The notes under the pieces were generated by a model that did not search any database, was not told where the DNA came from, and saw only the letters and a list, made by a program, of their open reading frames with translations. A program made the position numbers and the translations under genes. DNA of 64,000 nucleotides. It comes from CAZDXJ01 sp050303615. GTDB lineage: Bacteria > Pseudomonadota > Gammaproteobacteria > Methylococcales > Methylomonadaceae. Shown in pieces: positions 45,151-53,766 of the stretch. Within the stretch, counting starts at the first letter, position 1. Every line of letters begins with the position of its first letter. The stretch spans positions 1 to 64,000 of the forward strand of contig JBNLCC010000157.1 in the NCBI GenBank assembly GCA_050303615.1. The letters run 5' to 3'.

Positions 45151-46410
45151 TCAGTCCTCTCCGTGCGGTGGCTTCGCTGCAAAAATCGTCAGCTTGAGTT
45201 CCGCATCATCGATCAAAACGTATTCCGGCTTCTTGCCTGAGAGCTTCTCGCTTTCGGTGATGATGATCGGCACCCCCTCTCCCCGCTTATCCATGATGAA
45301 GTTCCGTTGACTGCCGATGGCGTCCACATTCATCGGGCAGCGGGCCAGCAAGGAACTGATTAATTCGTTCCGCGCCGATTGCCGTTCCGAAATGCTCTCA
45401 ATGGTCATGGTGTTGGGGATCGTACCGGGGGAGAAGAGTTCCAGCCGATCCGAAAACAGGTGCAGGCGAATTTTTGAGCCGTATATGGAGTAATCCCCAT
45501 GGGCGACTGCGTTAACTATCGCCTCGAAGACCGCATTCATGGAAAACTGCGGGGTTTCAATTCGGTTGGGAGCCTTGATGGCGAAGACCCGCATGTTTCG
45601 CTCCACAAACTTGCAAGCATCCCGAATTTGAATATCCAGCGGGCCAGTGATATCCTTGGCGTCCAATTGATAGGCCGCATTACGCTCGACGCCTCGTTAA
45701 CATACAGCCTGAATGAAAGCGCTGGACATGAAAGATTCGGGTGCATCCGATGCCATCAAAATTCCGCTGATTGTTGCCCGCATGGCACCATCTTCGTCCT
45801 TGACAACGAGTTTCATCTTTTCCAGAAATTCTTGGTCTGCTTTAGGCGAGATAACCGTTCGGAATCGATTCCACAACTTCGGGTTCAAATCACTGAGTGA
45901 TGTACCGGGAACCGCCTGCTCATCGAAGCGAATGAGCCGCGCCTGACTGCGCTGCTGGAATAATCGCGCCAGCATATCTGGCTTCATCTCCCGCTTGGAA
46001 CTCCCGATGCGGCGAAAATAGCCATTGGGGCTCTTGTGAATAAACAGACTCCGGGGCACATCGATTCGCAGGATGGTTCTCTCTCCCCCTTGTTGGTGGG
46101 GCACAATGAGTTTGCGAATCACGCAATCCAGGGGGGGATCAATCGAGTCGTTGCAAATGGAACGAATCCACCCTTCGACGATATCCAAGTTCTCCGGCAG
46201 TATCCCTCTGATCTCTCGGCTCTTGTCATCAACCCCCAGAAGAATGATACCGGATGCCGTATTCGCCATGGCTGCCAGTTCGTCTGCCATACCATCCCTG
46301 TACGGACCAATAACCTTGTTGCCGCTGAATTTCACGGACTTGAGTTCAAGTACAGAATCTTCGCCCAAGGCGATCTGTTTAAGTAGGTCTGAAATATTAT
46401 CGTACATCAT
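45151..46410 (-). pseudogene. AlbA_2/Schlafen-type protein with C-terminal ATPase-like domain, interrupted by TAA
   Basis: One 420-codon frame with an in-frame TAA at 45697-45699 (VC-stop-RGVERNAAYQLD; relatives have a residue such as Tyr there). The N-terminal 130 residues form the AlbA_2 (Schlafen-like nucleic-acid-binding) domain: EDSVLELKSVKFSG, ELAAMANTASGIILLGV. The second half is the RecG-like HATPase_c_4 domain with FEAIVNAVAHGDYSIYG and SPGTIPN. Last gene of the AlbA_2/ParA operon. It could be a true pseudogene, a sequencing error or two coupled ORFs. Confidence 0.78.
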
Positions 46411-46604
46411 TGACTGCCATTAATCCTGTTTTCGATCTCAGTAAACCAGCCGTTGATTACATCAGAAAAATCCGAAAAAAACGCAGCCTGTTCTGAATTT
46501 ACCGCTGGTTCCGGTATGAACACGGATATCTGAACCGTCAATTTCCCCCAATGGATGGTCAAAAAAGGCCCGGGCATCAAAGATGGGGGACTTTCCGGTA
46601 TCAT
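46407..46604 (-). CDS. Small ORF between ParA and AlbA_2 genes
   Basis: A 65-residue frame ending DFSDVINGWFTEIENRINGSQ, whose stop overlaps the next start. An alternative frame starts exactly at the ParA stop (ATGA at 46632-46635, MKTVGMFEALNDTGK) but stops at 46462 after 57 residues. The two may be halves of one roughly 75-residue protein separated by a one-base shift near 46510-46540. No family recognised; the tight coupling on both sides argues that a small partner protein is made here. Confidence 0.45.
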   Translation of the reverse strand: MIPESPPSLMPGPFLTIHWGKLTVQISVFIPEPAVNSEQAAFFSDFSDVINGWFTEIENRINGSQ

Positions 46605-46631
46605 TCAACGCTTCAAACATACCAACCGTCT

Positions 46632-47651
46632 TCATAGTGCGATTCCCATTTTGTATGCTATCCGCTTGGCCAGTTCCCTGAAGTCTTTTTTAGCGTCTTG
46701 CACGGCATTGGCATGTGCGCCGATCGCGCCGTCGGCCGAAGTGAGATTGAATATAGGCTTGCGATGTTCCTGCGCCATAGGAATCAAACTACGGTAATGT
46801 TTGATCGTTGCCAGGCAATAGGGGTCATTTTCCTGCCGAATGGGTGTATCGGACGGACTTTCATTTAATACGCATTCCCGGTAAACGCCGGGAATGCGCT
46901 GCACCCATTTGTCGTAGGCTTTGGCGGGGCGATCCAGTCTTACGCTATGTTGCTGGCAAAGATAGCCAATGGGCTGCATACGGCCTTTTGGCAACTGGAA
47001 ACCGGGGAAGCCGGATTTATCCGTACTATTGTTCCAGTTATTCAGTCTTTTCTGCCATAGGTTTTTCCAGCTACGCAGCGTCGGCCCCAGATTTTTCAAA
47101 CCTTGCAGGGAAAATAAATCGGCGCCGAGCGGAATAACTACATAATCCGTTGCCAGCAACACGGAACGGTTGATCGCGCCCAGATTGGGACCGATATCGA
47201 CGAGAACCATATCGGCCTGTACTTTTCCGGCCGCCATTTGCATAACCTGCCAAAAAGAGCTGAGGATGCGCATCGGTCGATACAGGTTGTTGTCGCCCAT
47301 GCTATTTGGCCATTCCGCCGACAGCGTATCCTCGTATCCGGATAGACTGACGTCGCCAGGTAGAAGATAGAGGTCTGTTGCAATATTTTGCAACACCGGT
47401 TCGGCGATATCGCCCACGCTTGCCAACGGCTTGACGCATTGATAGATGGTCGAACCCACATTTTGTTGGTTCCAAATGGTTTCTATAGTGCCTTCATCCA
47501 GAAAAGCCGCCGTCAGATTGGCCTGCGGATCAAGGTCGATAATTATCACACGCTTTCTTAAACCGGCGTATGTCCAGGCCAGATGATAAATAAGAGAGGT
47601 TTTTCCGACCCCGCCTTTGTTGTTAAAAAACGTCAGTACCGGGAGGCTCAT
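46632..47651 (-). CDS. ParA-family ATPase
   Basis: A 339-residue ATPase from MSLPVLTFFNNKGGVGKTSL. The deviant Walker A is NNKGGVGKTS, Walker A' IIIDLDPQANLTAAFL and Walker B MVLVDIGPNLGAI, so it should bind ATP and dimerise. It is longer than plasmid or chromosomal partition ParA, with about 120 extra C-terminal residues (from LNNWNNSTDKSG). No parB or parS is nearby; instead it overlaps the upstream AlbA_2 gene by four bases (ATGA) and the downstream small ORF likewise, so it belongs to a non-partition module. Confidence 0.85.
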   Translation of the reverse strand: MSLPVLTFFNNKGGVGKTSLIYHLAWTYAGLRKRVIIIDLDPQANLTAAFLDEGTIETIWNQQNVGSTIYQCVKPLASVGDIAEPVLQNIATDLYLLPGDVSLSGYEDTLSAEWPNSMGDNNLYRPMRILSSFWQVMQMAAGKVQADMVLVDIGPNLGAINRSVLLATDYVVIPLGADLFSLQGLKNLGPTLRSWKNLWQKRLNNWNNSTDKSGFPGFQLPKGRMQPIGYLCQQHSVRLDRPAKAYDKWVQRIPGVYRECVLNESPSDTPIRQENDPYCLATIKHYRSLIPMAQEHRKPIFNLTSADGAIGAHANAVQDAKKDFRELAKRIAYKMGIAL

Positions 47652-48865
47652 CGTTTGCCTCTCAAGATACACAATACGGCACTTTGGTTGGTTTCAAATT
47701 CGGGTGGCGGATTTCCGTTTTTTTCCATTTCCCTTCTGGCGGTGGCGATACCTCGACCAAAGGCTTGGATAAAGCCGAACGTCTTCAGCACATCGCCGAT
47801 GTTCGGATTTCGGTAGTCCGTTATACCCGGGCTGCCGAAATTTTCCGAAGTCACATTGCCGTAAGGGCCGCCGGGGCTGTTGATTTCGATGCGATCGTTA
47901 AACCAGTACACCCGCACCGGCGCATTGGTGCTTTCGTAGGTGCGGTGCAACACTGCGTTGTACAGTATTTGCTGGATGGCTGCAGATGGATAGGGCATTT
48001 CTTTGATGTGAACCGGTGCAGAGGTAATGTCGATACCAACACGGTTGTGAGCCTTGAGTTTTTCTTCAGTTCGGCGGAGCATCTCTACTATCGCGCCGCC
48101 TATGGTTTCTTCATCGATCACCGGATCCGCCAGCTCGGTACCGTCTATGCGTAAAAACTGGATATAAGCACCAGGGAGGAAATCTTGCGGACTTTTGCCG
48201 ACAGCCAATAATCCGAGCAAAGTCGGAGTTGTGTCGTCGGGCGAAACGATCATTTTGCACGATGCCAAGCGTTTTTCATAGGTTCGGCTGTTCGCCTCCA
48301 ACACGTCTACGGCAAAGGCTGCAGGCAGAAATTCATTTTCGAATATTGTTTTCGAAAGGTCAGTGATCTTGGCGCTTGGAACAGGATAAATATCGAACGG
48401 GAGATTTTTGTATCTCCTTTTTTCGTTGAGAATGCGTTCCTCCTGCTCATTGGCGATGGAACGGCGTGGGCCGGTCCTTATCCATATTCGACCGTCATAT
48501 TTAACCGGTGGCATGTCTGACGGCATAACGGTCACTACTGCCATTTCAGCGCTTTTCAAGAGCCTTTTTTCTACGGACAAGACCGGCAACGGTAAAATAT
48601 TGCCATCGGTTTTCATATCCGCAAGGGATAGCAAGAGTTGATCAGTTACTTCCAATCCGGAGGGCTCGCCATTATCCTTTGCACCGATAAACAACACGCC
48701 TGGCTCGTTGTGGGCCGGCAAATCGTTGGCAAAAGCGCATACGGCCTGACGTGCTTTTTTAGGGACATCGCCTTTAAAGGTTGCTTTACGTTCGGCTCTA
48801 TCTGATTCGGTATCGTCAAGTAACGCGATCAATTCTTCATCGGTCAGTCTTTGCATTCTTGTCAC
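47648..48865 (-). CDS. AlbA_2 (Schlafen-type) domain ATPase-like protein
   Basis: A 405-residue protein. The AlbA_2 domain covers residues about 12-135 (ESDRAERKATFKG, AVCAFANDLPAHNEPGVLFIGA, RIWIRTGPRR). The C-terminal half is a HATPase_c_4 RecG-like region with AIQQILYNAVLHRTYESTN, WFNDRIEINSPGGPYG and GRGIATARREMEKNGNP. First gene of the operon; the ParA gene starts in its stop. Proteins of this type are often regulators or stress/defence factors; the role here is unknown. Confidence 0.85.
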   Translation of the reverse strand: MTRMQRLTDEELIALLDDTESDRAERKATFKGDVPKKARQAVCAFANDLPAHNEPGVLFIGAKDNGEPSGLEVTDQLLLSLADMKTDGNILPLPVLSVEKRLLKSAEMAVVTVMPSDMPPVKYDGRIWIRTGPRRSIANEQEERILNEKRRYKNLPFDIYPVPSAKITDLSKTIFENEFLPAAFAVDVLEANSRTYEKRLASCKMIVSPDDTTPTLLGLLAVGKSPQDFLPGAYIQFLRIDGTELADPVIDEETIGGAIVEMLRRTEEKLKAHNRVGIDITSAPVHIKEMPYPSAAIQQILYNAVLHRTYESTNAPVRVYWFNDRIEINSPGGPYGNVTSENFGSPGITDYRNPNIGDVLKTFGFIQAFGRGIATARREMEKNGNPPPEFETNQSAVLCILRGKR

Positions 48866-49033
48866 TCCAAGACAAACTCTTAACTGGTCTGGTCAATTCT
48901 ATTAAACCACTTCACCTTTATGATTGCGAACGGTCCTATGCAGTTTAAAGTTATTTGAGCGGTACCTCGGTGTTGGATTTAATCCCTTTATTACGGATAT
49001 ATGCTGAAATAGCTTTAAAGATGCAGCGAAGGA

Positions 49034-49636
49034 TTATTTGTCTTTCATTAATTCTGTCAGCATGGCCAAAGCCTTGCCCCGATGGCTCAACACATTCTTT
49101 CGCTCCGGCGTTAATTCGGCGGAAGCGCAGTTTTCCAGCGGAACCCAAAATATAGGATCGTAGCCGAAGCCGTTTTCTCCGGCAGGGCGGTGTAATATTC
49201 GTCCTTCCCACACGCCCTGCGCAATCAACGGAAAGGGGTCCAGTTCGTGTTCCATGAACACCATAATGCAGATAAAACGGGCGGTGCGCAGATGTTCGGG
49301 AACACTGATAAGCTCCTGCAGAACTTTTTGCAGATTCTGTTTGTCAGTGGCGGCATGTCCGGCGTAACGGGCCGAGGTTACACCGGGGGCGCCGTTTAAT
49401 GCGTCGACAACCAAGCCCGAGTCGTCGGCGATGGCTGGCAGGCCGCTGAAGCGTGCGGCATTTCTGGCTTTAATTATGGCATTTTCCACGAAGCTGGTGC
49501 CGGTTTCAGCCGCTTCGGGAACATTGTATTCAGATTGGGGAACAATCGGGTGTTGTTGCAGGATCGCTTGAATTTCCCTAATTTTTCCCGGATTGCCGCT
49601 GGCAAGCACGATTTTCCGGGTTTTGCCAATGGTCAT
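49034..49636 (-). CDS. rdgB: dITP/XTP pyrophosphatase
   Basis: A 200-residue HAM1/RdgB house-cleaning enzyme that hydrolyses dITP, ITP and XTP. LASGNPGKIREIQAIL, SFVENAIIKARNAA and DDSGLVVDALNGAPGVTSAR are diagnostic; the C-terminal LSHRGKAL is present. It overlaps rph by four bases, a common pair. Confidence 0.95.
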   Translation of the reverse strand: MTIGKTRKIVLASGNPGKIREIQAILQQHPIVPQSEYNVPEAAETGTSFVENAIIKARNAARFSGLPAIADDSGLVVDALNGAPGVTSARYAGHAATDKQNLQKVLQELISVPEHLRTARFICIMVFMEHELDPFPLIAQGVWEGRILHRPAGENGFGYDPIFWVPLENCASAELTPERKNVLSHRGKALAMLTELMKDK

Positions 49637-50355
49637 TTGATCAGCGCCAAGGCTTGTTGCTGTTTTTCAAGCAGTTGATTGATACCCCGTGCGGCAAGCT
49701 CCAGCATGGCGCTCAATTCGTCTTTTCGAAAGGCATGCCCCTCCGCTGTTCCCTGCAACTCAATGAACGCACCGGCATCGTTCATGACCACGTTCATATC
49801 GGTTTCCGCATTACTGTCTTCAGCGTAATCGAGATCCAAAATCGCAGTGCCCTGGTAGATGCCCACCGATATCGATGCAAGTTGGCCGTGCAGCGGATCT
49901 TTTTTAATGAGTTTCTCATCGAGCATTTTTTTTATCGCTAACGTCAAAGCGACAAAACCACCGGTAATCGATGCGGTCCTCGTTCCTCCGTCCGCTTGGA
50001 TAACGTCGCAGTCAACGGTTATTGTCCTTTCGCCCAGCGCGCTCAGGTCGACGGCGGCGCGCAAGGATCTGCCGATCAAGCGTTGAATCTCTAAGGTCCG
50101 TCCGCCTTGTCTGCCGTGGCTGGCCTCCCGACTCATACGATCATGAGTCGATCGGGGCAGCATGCCGTATTCCGCGGTAACCCAGCCTTCACCTTTGCCT
50201 TTTAAAAAGCGCGGTACCCGATTTTCAACGCTGGCGTTGCATAAAACCCGGGTATCGCCGAATTCGACCAATACCGAACCTTCCGCATGTTTAGTAAAAC
50301 CGCAGGTGAATTTGATTTCTCGCAATTGATCAGGGTCGCGTCCGCTGGGTCTCAT
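49633..50355 (-). CDS. rph: Ribonuclease PH
   Basis: About 240 residues from MRPSGRDPDQLR (the upstream in-frame ATG would add nine residues not seen in the family). A phosphorolytic exoribonuclease for tRNA 3' trimming: GSVLVEFGDTRVLCNASVE, RSLRAAVDLSALGERTI and DCDVIQADGGTRTASITG are all typical. Unlike the frameshifted K-12 gene this copy is intact. Confidence 0.96.
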   Translation of the reverse strand: MRPSGRDPDQLREIKFTCGFTKHAEGSVLVEFGDTRVLCNASVENRVPRFLKGKGEGWVTAEYGMLPRSTHDRMSREASHGRQGGRTLEIQRLIGRSLRAAVDLSALGERTITVDCDVIQADGGTRTASITGGFVALTLAIKKMLDEKLIKKDPLHGQLASISVGIYQGTAILDLDYAEDSNAETDMNVVMNDAGAFIELQGTAEGHAFRKDELSAMLELAARGINQLLEKQQQALALIK

Positions 50356-50539
50356 AATGATTCTCGCCAAATAAAAAACCAAACAGTATACCTGAAACTG
50401 TTTTTTTTATGATCAGATTTGCGCCGCTGGGTTGCTGACCGTCAGCCATTTTAACCGGTTTGAACAAATCTCGGTGTGCTGTGCGTTGAAATTCTCGGCA
50501 TAGGGGAACAAACTGGGCTTTTCCCGGCCGGTCCTCGAA

Positions 50540-51436
50540 TTAATGCCGTAATGCTTTTTTAAATTCGGCAACGGTTTGGGGCCGGTCTTTTTGCTTAACT
50601 TGCATTGCCCAGTCGATGGCTTCCAACAGATAGGCTGGAAATTTCCTTTTATACGCTTTGGCAGCAGGAATCAGCGGGTCATTTTTTTCTCTATCGGGAG
50701 CAGGTACCGGTCTTTTTCCGTCCAGGCAGGCCCGCATGCTGGCGCCTACTGCATAGATGTCGCTCCATGGGCCGATTATTCCATCAGCAGCGTGTTGTTC
50801 AACAGGGGAAAAACCTTTGGTTAATATAATACTTTTTAAATCCTGTTGCCGTACCGGGTATGACTGGATAGCCCCAAAATCCAATAATAGGGGGTTATTG
50901 CCGGGGCGGACCAGGATATTGCCCGGTTTGATATCGAGATGCACCAGATTGTGGTTATGCACGGTTTCAATACCGTTCAGCAATTCGCTGAAAATGGTGA
51001 CCAGAAACTGTTCGGTAATATTGCAGCTTTTATTTAACAGCAGTTTTTCCAGGGTAACGCCATAATAATAGGTCATGACCAAATAGGCGGTGGAATTCGC
51101 GCTAAAAAAATTGGTTACCTCGATAATGGTGGGATGCTTTACTTTTGCAAGAACCTTGGCTTCTTCAAAAAACAGGGATCTGCCGCGCAGGAACATCGGT
51201 TTGGTTTTTTCACTGTTGGCAACGATAATATTGTTCCAGGTGCGGTGCGCCAACTTTCTCGGCAGGTACTCTTTGATGGCGACTTGCGTTTGATCGCTGA
51301 GTTGACGGGCAATGTAGACGGAACTGAAGCCGCCGTGCACCAATTCACGCTCAATCATATACTGGTCTATAATGGTGCCGGATTGCAGGTAATTCCACTT
51401 TTTGGGATAGGTTTCGGGATCGTAGTATTCAGCCAT
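50540..51436 (-). CDS. Hanks-type serine/threonine protein kinase
   Basis: A 298-residue cytoplasmic kinase without a membrane segment. The glycine loop is LVHGGFSSVYIA, the ATP lysine is in VAIKEYLPR, the catalytic loop is VHLDIKPGNIL (HRD replaced by HLD) and the magnesium loop is LLDFGAIQ, followed by a GFSPVEQH substrate segment. All catalytic residues are present. Such kinases lie next to rph and yicC in several environmental Gammaproteobacteria. Targets unknown. Confidence 0.9.
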   Translation of the reverse strand: MAEYYDPETYPKKWNYLQSGTIIDQYMIERELVHGGFSSVYIARQLSDQTQVAIKEYLPRKLAHRTWNNIIVANSEKTKPMFLRGRSLFFEEAKVLAKVKHPTIIEVTNFFSANSTAYLVMTYYYGVTLEKLLLNKSCNITEQFLVTIFSELLNGIETVHNHNLVHLDIKPGNILVRPGNNPLLLDFGAIQSYPVRQQDLKSIILTKGFSPVEQHAADGIIGPWSDIYAVGASMRACLDGKRPVPAPDREKNDPLIPAAKAYKRKFPAYLLEAIDWAMQVKQKDRPQTVAEFKKALRH

Positions 51437-51479
51437 GTATCGGTTGTCAGGTTGATTCCTGGTTTAGTATAGGTGAAAA

Positions 51480-52346
51480 ATGATCAGAAGTATGACAGCA
51501 TTTGCCGGTGGTGAAACCAAGATCGGCATATATACCATAAATTGTGAATTACGGTCAGTAAACCATCGCTATTGTGATATTTTTTTAAAAATTCCCGAGC
51601 GGTTCCGATTTGCCGAAGCCGATATTCGGTTTGCAATCGCCCAACAAGTAAAACGGGGTAAGGTTGAGTGCTCATTGAGCTATAATAAACAGGCAGTTGA
51701 TAGCAATTTGTTGCTGGTTAATCAGCCAGCCGTTAAAGCGTTGCTCGAGACAACCGGCGAAATTGAACGGCAAATGCAAAATCACCGGGCCTTTTCGGCG
51801 TTGGATGTGCTGCTGTTTCCCGGTATTCAGCAAGAACCGGAATTTGATGTGCGGCAGTTGATGCCGGCTATCAATCAGTTGATTGAGATAACGTTGAAAA
51901 AGCTGCTGGCGGTTCGGGAACGGGAAGGTGAGCAGTTGGGGCAGGTCATTGAACAACGCTGTGCAAGAATGACCGGCTATATCACATCTGCCAGGCAACG
52001 GATGCCGGAAGCCTTGCAAAATCTGCGCAATAAATTGACGGCCCGAATTAACGAACTGCTTGCCGAGCCAGATTTTGAGCGGTTAGAGCAAGAGCTGGTG
52101 TTTTTGGCCCAGAAACTGGATATCGATGAAGAACTGGATCGATTGGATACCCATATTAAAGAAGTTCTTAGGGTGATTAGGCAAAGTGAGCCGGTAGGCC
52201 GGAGATTGGATTTTTTGATGCAGGAAATGAATCGTGAGGCGAATACATTAGGTTCCAAAGCAGCCGATAAGGAAATTACGCAAATAGCTATTGAGCTTAA
52301 AGTATTAATTGAACAAATGCGCGAGCAAGTACAAAATATCGAGTAA
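51480..52346 (+). CDS. yicC: YicC family endoribonuclease-like protein
   Basis: A 288-residue protein: MIRSMTAFAGGETKIG, ELRSVNHRYCDIFLKIPE and DEELDRLDTHIKEVLR, QEMNREANTLGSKA are signatures. In E. coli YicC is an endoribonuclease adaptor that affects small-RNA turnover. It is followed immediately by gmk, sharing the stop/start bases, and is divergent from the kinase gene. Confidence 0.93.
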   Translation: MIRSMTAFAGGETKIGIYTINCELRSVNHRYCDIFLKIPERFRFAEADIRFAIAQQVKRGKVECSLSYNKQAVDSNLLLVNQPAVKALLETTGEIERQMQNHRAFSALDVLLFPGIQQEPEFDVRQLMPAINQLIEITLKKLLAVREREGEQLGQVIEQRCARMTGYITSARQRMPEALQNLRNKLTARINELLAEPDFERLEQELVFLAQKLDIDEELDRLDTHIKEVLRVIRQSEPVGRRLDFLMQEMNREANTLGSKAADKEITQIAIELKVLIEQMREQVQNIE

Positions 52347-52963
52347 TGATGAGCACAGGCAAATTATATATCGTATCCGCTCCGTCCGGTGCCGGCAAAA
52401 CCAGTTTGGTGAGGCGATTAACGGCTGACTTGGATAAATTGGTGGTGTCCGTTTCGCATACCACAAGAAAACAACGCCCCGGAGAACGGCACGGCGTCGA
52501 CTATTATTTTGTCACTGACGATGAATTTAATGCGATGCTCGAGAGAGGCGCATTCCTTGAATATGCCCGTGTGTTTGATAATTATTACGGAACCGCGTTG
52601 CAGACTGTTGAGGAAAATCTAAAAAGTGGTCTCGATGTCATACTGGAAATCGATTGGCAAGGCGCCCAACAGGTTAAAAAACGTTTGCCGGATAGTTATT
52701 CGATTTTTATCCTGCCTCCTTCAACGGCGGAGCTGGAATTGCGGCTCCGCAGCAGAGGCCAGGACAGTGAAGCGATAATAGCTCGCCGTATGCAAGAGGC
52801 AGTGACTGAAATCAGCCATTTCGACGAGTACGATTTTCTGGTTGTCAACGATGATTTCGACGAAGCCTTGAATCAGTTGAAAAGCGTGGTCACTTCAAAT
52901 CGCATGGGATGCATCAGGCAAAAATCGGCGCTTAAACAATTACTCAGCGACCTGCTGCAATAA
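52346..52963 (+). CDS. gmk: Guanylate kinase
   Basis: A 205-residue enzyme converting GMP to GDP. The P-loop is VSAPSGAGKTSLVRRL; SVSHTTRKQRPGE and GVDYYFV bind GMP. Start may be the first or second of two adjacent ATG codons. rpoZ and spoT, which usually follow, are absent here. Confidence 0.96.
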   Translation: MMSTGKLYIVSAPSGAGKTSLVRRLTADLDKLVVSVSHTTRKQRPGERHGVDYYFVTDDEFNAMLERGAFLEYARVFDNYYGTALQTVEENLKSGLDVILEIDWQGAQQVKKRLPDSYSIFILPPSTAELELRLRSRGQDSEAIIARRMQEAVTEISHFDEYDFLVVNDDFDEALNQLKSVVTSNRMGCIRQKSALKQLLSDLLQ

Positions 52964-52982
52964 TTGGTGATGCGCGGACGGG

Positions 52983-53414
52983 CTATCCGGGGGCGCCCGT
53001 TCCCTTCTTGATAAGCCGGCGGGAACTGTTTTTTATGACGACTAAATTGTGGCGCCGCCGACTGCTTCGGCGGCGTTCTTTCAGCGTCATTTGCTTGACC
53101 AGCGATTTGGTTCTCGGGTCATTGTGGATGGAACGGACGATATATTCCCGTATTGTTATGCGTTGTCCTTTGAAGGGATTCCTGTTCAGCCGGTCGATAA
53201 CCCTTTTGGCGGCAGTGTCCGGCGTTATGATCAGCAAACCGTGGTATTCCTCGGTATTAAGATCATTGTCTTTCAAGCCGATAATTTTCACTTCTTCCAA
53301 TTTGCCGGCAGCGCTGAACAAATTCAGGCGGTTTTTTTTTAATGCCGGTTTTACAAAATCGATGATCTCCTGGTGATTGGTGCTGGCAGGAATATTTTTT
53401 AGAAAAACAAGCAT
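52983..53414 (-). CDS. RRM-like RNA-binding protein
   Basis: About 143 residues from MLVFLKNIPAST. The first 95 residues have the beta-alpha-beta pattern of an RNA recognition motif with RNP-2-like LVFLKNIP and an RNP-1-like YHGLLIITP region, followed by a very basic tail (ERRRSSRRRH, SRRLIKKG). Bacterial RRM proteins of this type bind RNA or are linked to motility and granules; the role is not known. It lies between gmk (converging) and the metal-efflux operon. Confidence 0.72.
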   Translation of the reverse strand: MLVFLKNIPASTNHQEIIDFVKPALKKNRLNLFSAAGKLEEVKIIGLKDNDLNTEEYHGLLIITPDTAAKRVIDRLNRNPFKGQRITIREYIVRSIHNDPRTKSLVKQMTLKERRRSSRRRHNLVVIKNSSRRLIKKGTGAPG

Positions 53415-53460
53415 AATGTTATCGGCATAATAAATTTTTTTATTATAAAACAATAAAAAA

Positions 53461-53766
53461 TTAAATATAGCCGTTTTCTATCACCGGCAGCACCTGATAA
53501 TGGATGCCGGAATTTTTGAATTCATTGTTCAATTTATCCAATAACGCAGCAAGATCCTGTTCCGGTAAAAACATTTGGAAGCGGATTCTTTTTTGTCTGC
53601 CGCTGACCTGTTCCGCCAAGGATAGCCCGGTGTTTTTATGGTCATGCGCATAAACCGGAAAACTGTTAAAGCCGTCTTCAGCCTCAAAAGTCAACAGGCA
53701 GTCGACAATCGCCTCCTCAAGTGCAGGCGGTACATTTAAAGTCACTAATAGTTCGGATGTTCTCAT
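53461..53766 (-). CDS. DUF3240 family protein
   Basis: A 101-residue ferredoxin-fold-like protein (LLVTLNVPPALEEAIVDCLL, then KRIRFQMFLPEQDLAALLDKL). DUF3240 proteins are nearly always encoded next to HME-RND pumps and may sense or regulate transport, as PII-like proteins do. The start overlaps the stop of the RND gene by four bases. Confidence 0.85.
   Translation of the reverse strand: MRTSELLVTLNVPPALEEAIVDCLLTFEAEDGFNSFPVYAHDHKNTGLSLAEQVSGRQKRIRFQMFLPEQDLAALLDKLNNEFKNSGIHYQVLPVIENGYI

Noticed and set aside
46632..47651. Chromosome or plasmid partition locus
   Set aside because: No ParB-like protein or parS-like repeats occur nearby, and the ParA is too long and is coupled to AlbA_2 genes.
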